NCBI GenBank assembly: GCA_015227615.1 | Contig: JAALGZ010000027.1 | Location: forward strand, 62,001 to 126,000 | DNA from: Labyrinthula sp. Ha | Lineage: Eukaryota; Sar; Bigyra; Labyrinthulida; Labyrinthulaceae | Reading direction: 5' to 3' | Length of the DNA: 64,000 nt | Part shown: positions 24,998 through 34,646 of the stretch, in pieces | Numbering within the stretch: the stretch's first letter is position 1 | Layout of the letters: the number at the start of each line of letters is the position of its first letter | Made by a program: the position numbers and the translations under genes | The notes under the pieces: generated by a model | What the model saw: the letters and a program-made list of their open reading frames with translations, nothing else | Told to the model about the DNA's origin: nothing | Database searches by the model: none

Positions 24998-27180
24998 TCT
25001 TGTTCAAGTAAGTTGTTAACTTATCTTGATCTTTCAACTTTTCCTGAGAAAACTTTCAGAGTCATTTAAATATTCAGATGTGCGGTAGAAGAATGGCCGT
25101 TTACAAGAGTACCAAGTTTACTTTAAGCAATACCACCAACGTTCAGAGACATAGTATTAAGGAGAAATTCCTATTTCCATTGGCTCATAAGGTGTGGAGA
25201 GCCGTTTGAGTGCTTCGAGAACCCGCTCCCAGAGTCAAATATTTTGTTGTTATCAGTTATCACCCGATTTGACCAGGATTTTTGGAAAGTGATGATATCT
25301 GTAGCCATATGTGGTCTGCCTTTCTACTTTCTTCTGGGTATCGACCCCAATTTCCTAATTTCTCACGCTATAGTCTAATCCTTTGAGTACGTGGAATTGT
25401 GAAGACTTATAACTATAATGAGCTGTTGGTGTGTGGTTATATGATGAAGCTTAAGCTTCGTTATCAGTTTTAGTTCTTACAATGACGCGCTAAAATTACA
25501 CCGAAATACAGTACATATAGGTGAGTTGCACCTCTTATTGTAACTATACCACGTGAATCGCCAAAACTTCCCAGAAAAAAATAATTTGAATCTGAAGAAA
25601 GTTCCAACAACAAAAGTACTACCTAAACAAAAGCAAAGAATTAATTTTTTTGTTGATATCCTAATTTCATGTACGAAGCTTAGAAAACTTCAATGCCCTG
25701 AAATTATGTTTGCTTAAATGCATAGGCCAAAAGCTTGTGAAAGAACTTTGCATCCAATAGATTCTTTTAAGGAGAGTTTAGATGACAAAATATTCCAACT
25801 CAATCGACAATTAATTCAAGTTTCTCTTGTTCTAGATTTGTATTTTAAAAATTATTGAAACCAATACAGTAAGGAATAGTCCCCAAGGTAACAAACTATA
25901 CGAATATCAAATATCTAGACAGAGTCATTTATTATCTTTTCTTCGTTTTAAAGGCTGTTAAATACCACGAGAAAATATTATATGCAGAAAGAATGTAAGA
26001 CCAAGCTTAACTTCCATTATATATTATTTCTTTGATGACGACACTGTGTACCGAGAAAAAAGTCATGTAACTGGAAAATATAACTCGACTAACTACTTTA
26101 GCCTGCTGCAGAAAATATTTTTTCTTCATTTAATCAAAGTAATAAGTACCCGCAGTACATGTTATGTCCATTCGATAAAGAATTGTTTCAACTAGGATAG
26201 ATAAGGTCTCATTCAAGAAAAGTATGGAAACAAAGCAGGTATATTCAGTGTTTTTATCATCTACCCAGAAAACCATTTCTCTGTTCATTGAAACCAGGGG
26301 CTATGCTTGCTCCCAACGGTTTCATACATTTTTTAAGAAAAAGTGAAAGTTTCATCTTCTTCGAACTCATCTATTTCATAAAACAAAATGCTATGCTAAG
26401 TTTCAATAGAATCATGTTGCTCAGTAGAATCAGCACAGGTATTACTAATCTGGCAATTGGCCTCCACATGTTCAACAATAATAAAATAGCCAATGTTGGC
26501 CTCTTCCTTCTCCGCTACACATATTCTAACCAATCATCAAGATTTCCTTCTTCAGTAAAAAATCCTTGGTGCAGAATGTTTGTTTTAGACATGAGAATGA
26601 TGTAATATCTTTGAATTAGGTCCCCCTAATATCAAGAACTAAAGACCTAAGACTAAACCTCTTATTGCATCTATTAATGGCCAATGAACTAGCCAGTGAT
26701 TCTTGTTTTAAATTACTTTTAAGCAGAGCAAGATACAGATAGCTGTTCCAAAGATAACATATCATATTTTGCAACAAATTTTCACTTCTGTCATAATACA
26801 TCCAATATGAATTCTAGGCTTGGATCTTTTATTGTAAACCAATATAATTTTTATCAAAAATTCTTATTTAATTTATAACAGTGGATATCAAGGAAGTGTT
26901 TATGGCAAAAAAATGATAAATTCAGCATCTTTTTTATTTGTTAGTATTTTTGTAGAAATTTGTGATTGGCAGGATTTTTAGTTACATTTCCCTGTACTAA
27001 ATCTGCTCCTCGGAACCAAGACACATAATTTTCCCAACGCAGTGTGTTTCTAAACTGATAGCTTAAACCCTATTGAAATAATTATTTTTTCAGTGGTATT
27101 TGGAGGCAAGGTTTTGCTTAGGAAAATAGGCAGTTCCCAACTAATTTTATAGGTTTCTTAGGTTTCTTGTCAAGGAGGAT
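24998..27180. other. intergenic region with unassigned fragments
   Basis: Open fragments at 26288-26605 (+) and 26616-26801 (-), and an antisense frame in the former, show some hydrophobic, protein-like translation but no family I can name. They could be further debris of the GH1 locus that begins at 27181. Otherwise nothing is visible. Confidence 0.45.
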
Positions 27181-28087
27181 TCACATTGACAGTGCTACTT
27201 CTAGGGCAACCGTAGCAGCGATGAAAGCAAACAACGCCCTCTCCAGAACTTCTTTGTCATCACTTGAGCTTCGTTTTTCTCTATTCTCCTCAACATCAGT
27301 TTCTACAGCTGCTGATAATCTTTTAATCAAATCAGGAGAAAAATCAAACACAACTTTAGGTTCTCTCTCTAAAATTTCATAGTTGATACGGAGAAAACGA
27401 CATCTAATCTCATATCTGGTATACTAATAAAACTTTTGCATCAACCCCCAAGCAAAATATCCCTGCATGTTTACTTCCCTTTCTACTGACAACCTCATGG
27501 TACGATTGTATTATCTATAGTAGTCAATCCTTAAATCATCTTGATCTTCAATTTCATCTAAATACCCAACCTCGTTCTCGGTGCAAATAATTCCACCCAT
27601 CGGATTGTACTTTTCCTGCATACATTTTAGCAAGTCTCAAAACCATATGGTGCGGCTCTTAACCAGCCTAATAATGCAATTCCAGTGAAAAAAGTCACGA
27701 AGGGGTTATTCCATTCTGGATTAGTTCATCTACCAGGTTACTAATGAAATCTATCCCAGATTGATTAATTTAGCTTCTTGCAGTTCCTGATGAGATAATA
27801 CGAGTCTGAGCAGCACTGAATCTATGAGCATTTATTCCAAGATTCTTCAATTGTTCTGTATTTTTCTCACATCTGTGATAAAAGTCACGAGCTACATCTC
27901 CATTACCCCCATTTACCACATTTACTGGGAGTTCAACAAAGTCATCGCAGATGAAAGATCCTTCCCCATCCTCATTCCAAGCCCTTTCTATTTGATATGT
28001 AGGGATTGCACACGCCCGGAGGAAATTTTTCGGCTGTTACGCCTAGGCAATTCCAAATGTGGCTGCAAGAAACCAACTAAACTTCAT
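27181..28087 (-). pseudogene. GH1 beta-glucosidase-like pseudogene with internal deletion
   Basis: Reading the minus strand from an ATG at 28087 gives a signal-peptide-like start (MKFSWFLAATFGIA), then stops, then strong GH1 sequence: IPTYQIERAWNEDGEGSF, NGDVARDFYHR, INAHRFSAAQTRI, INQSGIDFISNLVDELIQNG. A frame change follows near 27700, then IICTENEVGYLDE (the family's TENG nucleophile region, here TENE), DDLRIDYYR, VNMQGYFAWGL and ILEREPK. GH1 enzymes are normally about 450-500 residues; here the part between the barrel's first third and the nucleophile strand is missing, and several stops and shifts break the rest. The last ~50 codons (to TGA at 27181) encode a Ser/Glu-rich linker and a hydrophobic tail (LFAFIAATVALEVAL), suggesting the live gene encoded a membrane-anchored secreted glycosidase. 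Confidence 0.8.
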
Positions 28088-28906
28088 GTTTCATCTCTCG
28101 TATTATATTTTTTGAAGTTGAGTTTACTTTTCCGTGCAATACAGAAAATGCAGGGAGAAAATGTTGGGAATCCACCAAGGACTTGATAAGATTTTAAATG
28201 AGTATTATAAGCGTTTAGATATCCAGCGGATCTGGGCTCGTATTGAATTACTTGAGTTTCTCTTCAACTGTGTATATCATTCAGTGGTGGATTTATCGAT
28301 TATCAATATAGACTATCATAGGATTATTAATTTACTTATCATATCTTTGGAAACTAATTCATAAGTAATTTAGGTAGAACTAACATCTCGGAAGAAAATA
28401 TAGTTATACAAGTATTTGTTGGTATCGTCTATATCTGTCTAAGGATATGTATATATGATACGATAACCTGCAGGAACTTAAAGAGAGCTTCAAAATGAAA
28501 TAGATAACTTTTTGTAACTCCTAGTAGTTGTGGAGCTATCGAAGTTTTACGATTTGCTGTTCCCGGTGCTTATGTATTAGTAAAGATATATTATGCAAAG
28601 TTGCACCAATTGTGCGGTAATGTAACATTATGTTAAAACTATGTAAAATGTAAACAGTCACTTGCTATGCCCAGCGAGTATTAGGTGTAGAGTTTTGAGA
28701 ATTTGCCCAAAAACAGCGCAGACGTACCATTTCAATGAACAAAGTCACAAATTTGTTGTACAAAGATGGCGCACAAATTCAGTACTTTTGTGAATAGAAA
28801 AAACAACCGTTAACAAACATAAAGCAATCATCAAAACCTCTCATTCAAAGCATCAAATAAATTTTCGCAAATTTCGATTTAAAATCTATAGAAAAAAAGA
28901 AGAAAA
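28088..28906. other. intergenic spacer between divergent loci
   Basis: Separates the minus-strand GH1 remnant from the plus-strand gene at 28907. A short open frame at 28134-28364 (+) has no recognisable content. The last 100 bases are A-rich and lead directly into the ATG at 28907. Confidence 0.55.
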
Positions 28907-29992
28907 ATGAGCACAAAAACAATAGTTGCTTCAACATTTTTATCTTTGGTTAACGTCCAAGCAGAGTTATACGCGGATGCTGGATTTCAAACAGGGCTAA
29001 CTGCCTGTCAATCGTCCTGGGAATATAAGTTTGAGGATAAATCTATTGAAACTGTCTCGGGTTGTGTTAGCATTGAAGAGTATCCCCCATATCCTCTAGC
29101 AGGTGGTGATGCAGATTCAGTTGCTTTGTTTACACCCAGCCAAAGGGGAACGGATCAGACCATGTGGTGCGCTACAGAAGAAAGATATAATGCATATAAT
29201 GAACTAAGAAGGGAGAGTTGGGGATATTGCTATGATTCGACTGTTCTAGAAGATGTGAAACTTCCAACTCAGGCTGGAGTATATGCTGATGGTGGCTACC
29301 AAAAGGAGGTAGTTGAGTGTTTGTCTTCTTGGACATTCAAAGAAAAAACTGATTCTGGAAATGTTGAAACAACTTACTCTGGCTGTGTAAGTTTCTCTGA
29401 AGTTTCTCCATATCCATTCTTTTCAGCTAATAGAAACGAAGGAGAGATCTCCAATTTGCTCGAGCCAGTGAGTAGTAATACAGATAAGACAAAGTGGTGC
29501 GCCGTTGAGAGAGACGTGTACAATCCTACACCACAGTTGACGCTGGAAAATAGATATCACTGGGGATACTGTTTAACTGTAGAAGAGGGATCTGGAAGCG
29601 AAGAGCCAGTGGATGTTACACCTGAACCTACCCACTTTCCAACAAAGTTTCCTACCAAGTACCCTACTCACAGCGATGATTACTACTTTGAGTATGAGTT
29701 GCCAACTACAGTAGAAACTCCTGCTCCAGTTAGTCAAAGTGGGAATGAAGGCGGGGAAACTGTTGGAATTCAAGGAGAGAGCAGTTCCTTTTTGGATATT
29801 GTTGGGGTTGAGGTAATTGCTGCTGTTGCCCTAGTAGCTTTCGCCATTATACTTTTGGCAATGTTTATCAGGTCTCGAAGGAAAAGAGTTAGAAGCATAT
29901 TTGGTGATGAAGAAAGTGAAATTGACGACATAGATGTCGAAGAAAACAGGCAGTATAGGTCAAACAGAGGAAATAGAGCCGGGTTGTTTTAG
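28907..29992 (+). CDS. secreted type I membrane protein with two fibronectin-II-like domains, 361 aa
   Basis: Residues 1-19 are a signal peptide (cleavage likely after NVQA). Two tandem units of about 100 residues follow: (E/G)xYADxGxQ, then C-x-SSW, SGCVS, a Pro/Tyr loop, WCA and WGYC. In the first unit the Cys lie at 34, 53, 88 and 108. This four-Cys pattern with WCAT...WGYC resembles the fibronectin type II fold, which in other proteins binds collagen or glycans. A stalk follows with PTHFPTKFPTKYPT spacing and an acidic Tyr patch (YYFEYE). Near residues 297-320 there is one TM helix (IAAVALVAFAIILLAMFI), then a basic stop-transfer and an acidic cytoplasmic tail. Function is unknown; adhesion or carbohydrate binding at the cell surface is a reasonable inference. 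Intronless, ends in TAG. Confidence 0.8.
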   Translation: MSTKTIVASTFLSLVNVQAELYADAGFQTGLTACQSSWEYKFEDKSIETVSGCVSIEEYPPYPLAGGDADSVALFTPSQRGTDQTMWCATEERYNAYNELRRESWGYCYDSTVLEDVKLPTQAGVYADGGYQKEVVECLSSWTFKEKTDSGNVETTYSGCVSFSEVSPYPFFSANRNEGEISNLLEPVSSNTDKTKWCAVERDVYNPTPQLTLENRYHWGYCLTVEEGSGSEEPVDVTPEPTHFPTKFPTKYPTHSDDYYFEYELPTTVETPAPVSQSGNEGGETVGIQGESSSFLDIVGVEVIAAVALVAFAIILLAMFIRSRRKRVRSIFGDEESEIDDIDVEENRQYRSNRGNRAGLF

Positions 29993-30226
29993 TTTGTTGT
30001 TTTCATAGGTTTCTTAAAGGAATTTAGTAAGCCAAGGAAGGTTTTCTTTTAATCATATTTTTGTAATGAAGTTATTCACCTATTTGTTTCACTTAATATT
30101 TCCTTCAAGCCATATTTTAAATTTGAGTACAATGATCTGTGAGAATCTCAGATTCGACCAAAGCAACTTCAACAAAATTAATCTCTTAAAGGAAAACTTA
30201 AAACTGATAATGGTGTTCCGAGATTC

Positions 30227-33200
30227 TTACTCTTTTTCAATAAGCCTGATTAAGGTGTCCCCACGTCGCTGGAGTTCAACTGCCGTTCTTGACTTGAAAA
30301 ACCAGTCAAAACGAAACAACCACGATTTTCTAATCTCTTGCTTTATTTGTTCCCATTCACCATATCCAAGTCTGTCCATCATACATATGAGGAACCGATC
30401 TTCATCTTCATTGAAAATCTTCCCCTTGTTTGTTCCATAGTTAATACGCAGGGCTAAAAATGGGTTTTCACCTCGGTCAACACAAGCTTGGACTTTTTTT
30501 CTCAGACACTCTTTAATCTTGATAACACGCGCAATCTTTTGTTCACCTCTCTCTATTTTGTCAATAAGTTTTTCATAGTCCGCTATATTTTTGTAGTTGT
30601 CATCTGTCCAGAACTTTTTGTGATATCTCATGACGTCATTTTCTGTCTTATTTGTGTTACTGACAACATCAGTTACAATAGCATCAACGTTGTTGCGCCC
30701 ATTCCTTTCACACGCGGAAATAAATTGCCGAAACTCCTTCTTGTTCCAATTACCAAAAGATTCATCAATTAGGTCCTGCTTCTTTTGGATTAACTCTTGT
30801 GGAAGGACCATTTTGTCAAGCTCTGTTTCAAGGTTGGATATCTCTAGGACAATATTATCGTGGTCTTTCGTTAAGTCATCATCGACTGCCTCACCAAACT
30901 TTGGTCTCATTTTCTTTTCCTTTTGCTTTGCCTCTTTAATTAGATCACTCTGTGTTCTGCGCTGATAAAATACGTCCTTCTCCTTTTGTTCAATTTCCTG
31001 CACCGCTTCTTTATTGTAGAATTGAAAGTCATGCATAGTTAGTCCTTTGGGACCCTTAGGTTCTTTCTTTTTCGGCTCTGGAACGGAGTTACCATCCTTG
31101 TTAAGATCTTTATAATAATCATTTACATCGTAGTTTCTTCTTCTGTTACGAGTTGGTAAGGAAATAAAGTTCCCTCCTTTCTGCTCTTTGTAATCTTTAC
31201 CCTCGAACATAAACATATCAGTTTCTTTTTCAGTCTCCAACCTGAAATTTAGTAAATTATGCTGCACATCGGTTTGAAACTTTTCAAAGTTCTCTTTGTC
31301 TTTCTCTGTTCTGTTTTCACCCTTGGATAAAATAACGTCGATATCTTCATCAGTAATTGTTGCACCTTCAGATTTGAATATTGCATCTGCTCCAAACTTA
31401 ACCATTGTCATCAATTCTTCTTTATTCAGTTTCTGGTTTGCCTGTTGAAGTCGACCTTGCTGTACAACAACTGCATCGAGATACAACTTTTTTTCAGCTC
31501 GCTCAACAATTTTTTCTTCAACCGTACCTTCAGTAATAAAACGAAAGACAGTAACTTCCTTTTTCTGTCCGATTCTATGAGCCCTATCTTGGGCCTGAAG
31601 ATCTGCTTGAGGATTCCAGTCACTATCGTACAAGACCACAATATTTGCAGTTTGAAGATTAATACCTAAGCCACCAGCTCTTGTAGATAAGAGAAACACA
31701 AATTTCGTCGAGTCTTCCTCATTAAACTCGTTCATGAACCGGTCACGATCAGTTCCTGATGTCTGTCCATCAATTCTACAGTACTCATATTGCTTATAGC
31801 GCATGTAATCCTCCAAAATGTCTAACAACCTAGTCATTTGGGAAAATATTAAAACTCTATCGCCATTTTTCTTTAGCTTCTTTAAAAGCTTGTCTAATAG
31901 AAGCATTTTACCTGAGTTCTCCCAAAGATGAGGGCCATCAAAATAAGGTGGGCCAGGTTCGGCTCCTTGGAAAAGGTATGGATGGTTACACACCTTTCTC
32001 AACTGCATCAAGATGTTTAGTAAGCGAGTTTTCTCCGGACCTCCTAACTGATTGAGTGCAGCAACATCACGGGAAAGAGTAGTTCTATACCAATAAGTTT
32101 GCATCTCGGTCATACCGGTATATAGCTTAATTTCTCTCTTTGGCGGTAAATCCTTCTCAACATCAGTTTTCAAACGACGAATCAGAAATGGTTTCAAAAT
32201 ACCATGGAGTTTAGACACTACTGACTCTTCTTGCATGTCTTCCATCTTGAAGTAGTCCTCGAACTCTTCAGCACTTTCAAAAACTTCTGGCAGAAGAAAG
32301 TTTAGAAGAGCCCATAGTTCTCTCAAGTTATTTTGAAGCGGCGTTCCCGTAATAAGCAATCTAAACTGTGTATTCAATTCTCTCACTGTTCTTGCAAGTC
32401 TACTATTCTCGTTCTTAATACTGTGCGCTTCATCCATCACTAAGTACCTGAAATTAAACTTCAGGAACTTAGTTCTTTCAATTCTCACGATTTCATACGT
32501 TGTTAAGACAACATCAAACTGGCCAGCAATCATATCGTTTTCAATTTGTTGTTGTCTAAGCGCTTTATTTCCTGCTACTTGGATAACTCTCATATCAGGA
32601 CACCACCTCTTGAACTCTCTTGCCCAATTTCCTATGACGGACTTTGGTACGATAACAATATGTGGCCCTGAAACCCCCCGATCAAAAAGCAAATAACCAA
32701 GCAAACTGATACTTTGAAGAGTTTTCCCCAATCCCATTTCATCAGCTAAGATCCCATTTATTCCTTGCTCATACAGAGAAACAAGCCAGTTTAAACCATC
32801 CAGTTGGTACCATCGCATAGTTCCTCCTTTAATACAAGCAGGTTGTACAGTCAAACGAGTTGTTCTATGACCAGATGAGTCTGCCTGCATCATTTCCGCA
32901 TCTTCTTCCTCCTCTGTTTTTCTGTTTCGGCCCCTTCCAGTTGCTGGTGCTGCTTTCTTTTGTTTTCCCTTGTTCTTTACATCAGGTCCAAGAAACCTTG
33001 AAAAGACTTCAGCTTTTTTCTTAATAAAGTCAAGTCTTGCCAAGGCGGATTTCCTCCCTGATTCAGCCATTGCCCTGTTTTGCTCTTCACGAATAGCAGC
33101 AAGTCTTGATTTCTGCAGCTCTTTGCCTTTCTTAATTGCCCTTTCTTCTTCCTTGGCTAACTTCTTTTGCATCTTATAATGGGCAGCAGTTTCTCTCCTG

Positions 33201-33556
33201 GGACTTAACTGCAACTGGTTTTCATTTTCATCTGTCGCAGAGCTTTCTGTCTCAACTTTACTCAATCTATCCTCTTCCTTCAGGTTAGAAACTGCGGAAT
33301 GCATAGGGATTGTCAACGGGTTATGCTTCTTTGCGGGAGGGTTTTCTAGCGGTATAGTAAGTGGATTAAACTCCTTTTCTCTTTTTTCAGTTTCCATGGG
33401 TATAGTCAGTGGGTTTGAAGGTGACTTCTTATCTTCAGTTATATCCATCTTTGTTTCTTCACCAACATCATCTTTATTGGTAGATTCTGTTTTCTCCACG
33501 TTTGAGGCTTCAACCTCCATCTCCTCACTTTCCATAGTGCTTTTTTCTTCAACCAT
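30227..33556 (-). CDS. ISWI-family chromatin-remodelling ATPase, 1109 aa
   Basis: Full-length ISWI (SMARCA5/SNF2H type) catalytic subunit: an ATP-driven motor that slides and spaces nucleosomes in the nucleus. After a charged ~240-residue N-terminal region come the SNF2 ATPase lobe 1 (DEMGLGKT with Lys278; DEAH at 375-378; LITGTPLQNN), lobe 2 (VLIFSQMTRLLDILEDY, STRAGGLGINL, QAQDRAHRIGQ), then HAND, SANT (FGNWNKKEFRQFISACERNG) and SLIDE (GYGEWEQIKQEI, SWLFRFDWFFKSRT) at the C-terminus. Length is typical for the family. The N-terminus has an unusual triple NPLTIP(M/L) motif not known to me from other ISWI proteins. The gene is a single exon, starts at the first ATG, and is divergently paired with the JMJD4-like gene 130 bp away. 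Confidence 0.95.
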   Translation of the reverse strand: MVEEKSTMESEEMEVEASNVEKTESTNKDDVGEETKMDITEDKKSPSNPLTIPMETEKREKEFNPLTIPLENPPAKKHNPLTIPMHSAVSNLKEEDRLSKVETESSATDENENQLQLSPRRETAAHYKMQKKLAKEEERAIKKGKELQKSRLAAIREEQNRAMAESGRKSALARLDFIKKKAEVFSRFLGPDVKNKGKQKKAAPATGRGRNRKTEEEEDAEMMQADSSGHRTTRLTVQPACIKGGTMRWYQLDGLNWLVSLYEQGINGILADEMGLGKTLQSISLLGYLLFDRGVSGPHIVIVPKSVIGNWAREFKRWCPDMRVIQVAGNKALRQQQIENDMIAGQFDVVLTTYEIVRIERTKFLKFNFRYLVMDEAHSIKNENSRLARTVRELNTQFRLLITGTPLQNNLRELWALLNFLLPEVFESAEEFEDYFKMEDMQEESVVSKLHGILKPFLIRRLKTDVEKDLPPKREIKLYTGMTEMQTYWYRTTLSRDVAALNQLGGPEKTRLLNILMQLRKVCNHPYLFQGAEPGPPYFDGPHLWENSGKMLLLDKLLKKLKKNGDRVLIFSQMTRLLDILEDYMRYKQYEYCRIDGQTSGTDRDRFMNEFNEEDSTKFVFLLSTRAGGLGINLQTANIVVLYDSDWNPQADLQAQDRAHRIGQKKEVTVFRFITEGTVEEKIVERAEKKLYLDAVVVQQGRLQQANQKLNKEELMTMVKFGADAIFKSEGATITDEDIDVILSKGENRTEKDKENFEKFQTDVQHNLLNFRLETEKETDMFMFEGKDYKEQKGGNFISLPTRNRRRNYDVNDYYKDLNKDGNSVPEPKKKEPKGPKGLTMHDFQFYNKEAVQEIEQKEKDVFYQRRTQSDLIKEAKQKEKKMRPKFGEAVDDDLTKDHDNIVLEISNLETELDKMVLPQELIQKKQDLIDESFGNWNKKEFRQFISACERNGRNNVDAIVTDVVSNTNKTENDVMRYHKKFWTDDNYKNIADYEKLIDKIERGEQKIARVIKIKECLRKKVQACVDRGENPFLALRINYGTNKGKIFNEDEDRFLICMMDRLGYGEWEQIKQEIRKSWLFRFDWFFKSRTAVELQRRGDTLIRLIEKE

Positions 33557-33686
33557 GTCGTATATTAGTATGAATTTCTAATTGAAAGATTGAGTAACAA
33601 ATTAACAGTTTCTTTCCTTATCTTTTGTTAGTTGTTCTGGTTCGAATAAAAATCCAATCAACTTTCGTTTCCCTTATTTTTAGCCA
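33557..33686. promoter_or_regulatory. 130-bp divergent intergenic region, likely bidirectional promoter
   Basis: It separates the start codons of the ISWI gene (-) and the JMJD4-like gene (+). Both transcripts must start within it or very close. It contains a T-rich segment ending CCCTTATTTTTAG just before the plus-strand ATG, which could also be the acceptor of a short 5'-UTR intron. No consensus TATA box is evident. Confidence 0.55.
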
Positions 33687-34646
33687 ATGAAATCCATGCA
33701 TTTTGAAAGAGTAGATCTCCAAGAAATAACGGTTGATGATTTTGAGAAGAATTACCTGAGGAAAGAGAAAGGTCTTATCCTAATTAATGCCTTGTGCAAT
33801 TGGGGTATATATAAGAAGTTTTATAATATTGATGAGAAGGAGAGAGAGAAACTTTTAGTTGAGCTTCTCGGGGATGCTCAGGTTCCTGTTGTCTACGATA
33901 AAGACGCGAAGAGTGAAGGTCTATATGGTAATAATGTAAAGGAAAATATGAAAATTACTGAGTTCTTCAATGTATGGAAAGACAGACCATTTGCATATTT
34001 GAAAGACTTTCATTTTGTTCCTGTTCTGGGGGAAAGCGCTTATGATATTCCACTTATGTTCAAGAACGATTGGTTAAACGAATACTGCGTTGAGGAACAA
34101 AAAAGTGATTACAAGTTCATGTATCTAGGAGCTTCAGGCACACAAACGCGAAAACACAAAGATGTTTTGCAGTCATATTCCTGGAGTGCTAACGTTTTTG
34201 GGAAAAAACTGTGGAGGTTCTACTGTAAGCAATCAACAGTGGAAGTTGTTCAAGAGTCCAATGAAATTATATTTGTTCCTTCTGGTTTAGAGCATGAAGT
34301 ATATAATATGGAGGATACGCTGAGTATAAATCAGAACTGGTTTAATGAGTACTGTATTGAAAAGGTGTGTCGGTTTCTGATGGAGGAGTATGCAGCTACC
34401 TGCTACAGTTTGAGAGACATTCGAACCAAGATAGAACCTGAAATTGATACCGAGTATGAGAAAACAGTTCAGAAAATCATGACTCTGAATACAGGATTGA
34501 ATTTGGAGGATTTTTTGCATATTTTACGAGCTCAACAGAAAAAAATGTCAAGAGATGAGTGTCTTTCATACAAATCTATTCAAATATTAAAATGTATATC
34601 TCAGATACAAAAATTATCTTATTTTAATACATCTACTCCGAATTAA
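33687..34646 (+). CDS. JMJD4-like JmjC dioxygenase, 319 aa
   Basis: A compact JmjC-domain protein of the JMJD4 type. In animals JMJD4 is a 2-oxoglutarate/Fe(II) lysyl hydroxylase that modifies the release factor eRF1. Diagnostic strings are YLKDFHF, DWLNEY, YLGASGTQTRKHKD, SYSWSANVFGKKLWRFY and FVPSGLEHEVYNMEDTLSINQNWFNEY. The iron-binding facial triad is visible as His157, Asp159 and His203. Length is somewhat shorter than the mammalian protein, with a reduced loop between the two motif blocks. A chromatin-demethylase role is less likely, because no reader domain is attached. Single exon; its last 14 nt overlap the 3' end of the convergent transporter gene. Confidence 0.88.
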   Translation: MKSMHFERVDLQEITVDDFEKNYLRKEKGLILINALCNWGIYKKFYNIDEKEREKLLVELLGDAQVPVVYDKDAKSEGLYGNNVKENMKITEFFNVWKDRPFAYLKDFHFVPVLGESAYDIPLMFKNDWLNEYCVEEQKSDYKFMYLGASGTQTRKHKDVLQSYSWSANVFGKKLWRFYCKQSTVEVVQESNEIIFVPSGLEHEVYNMEDTLSINQNWFNEYCIEKVCRFLMEEYAATCYSLRDIRTKIEPEIDTEYEKTVQKIMTLNTGLNLEDFLHILRAQQKKMSRDECLSYKSIQILKCISQIQKLSYFNTSTPN

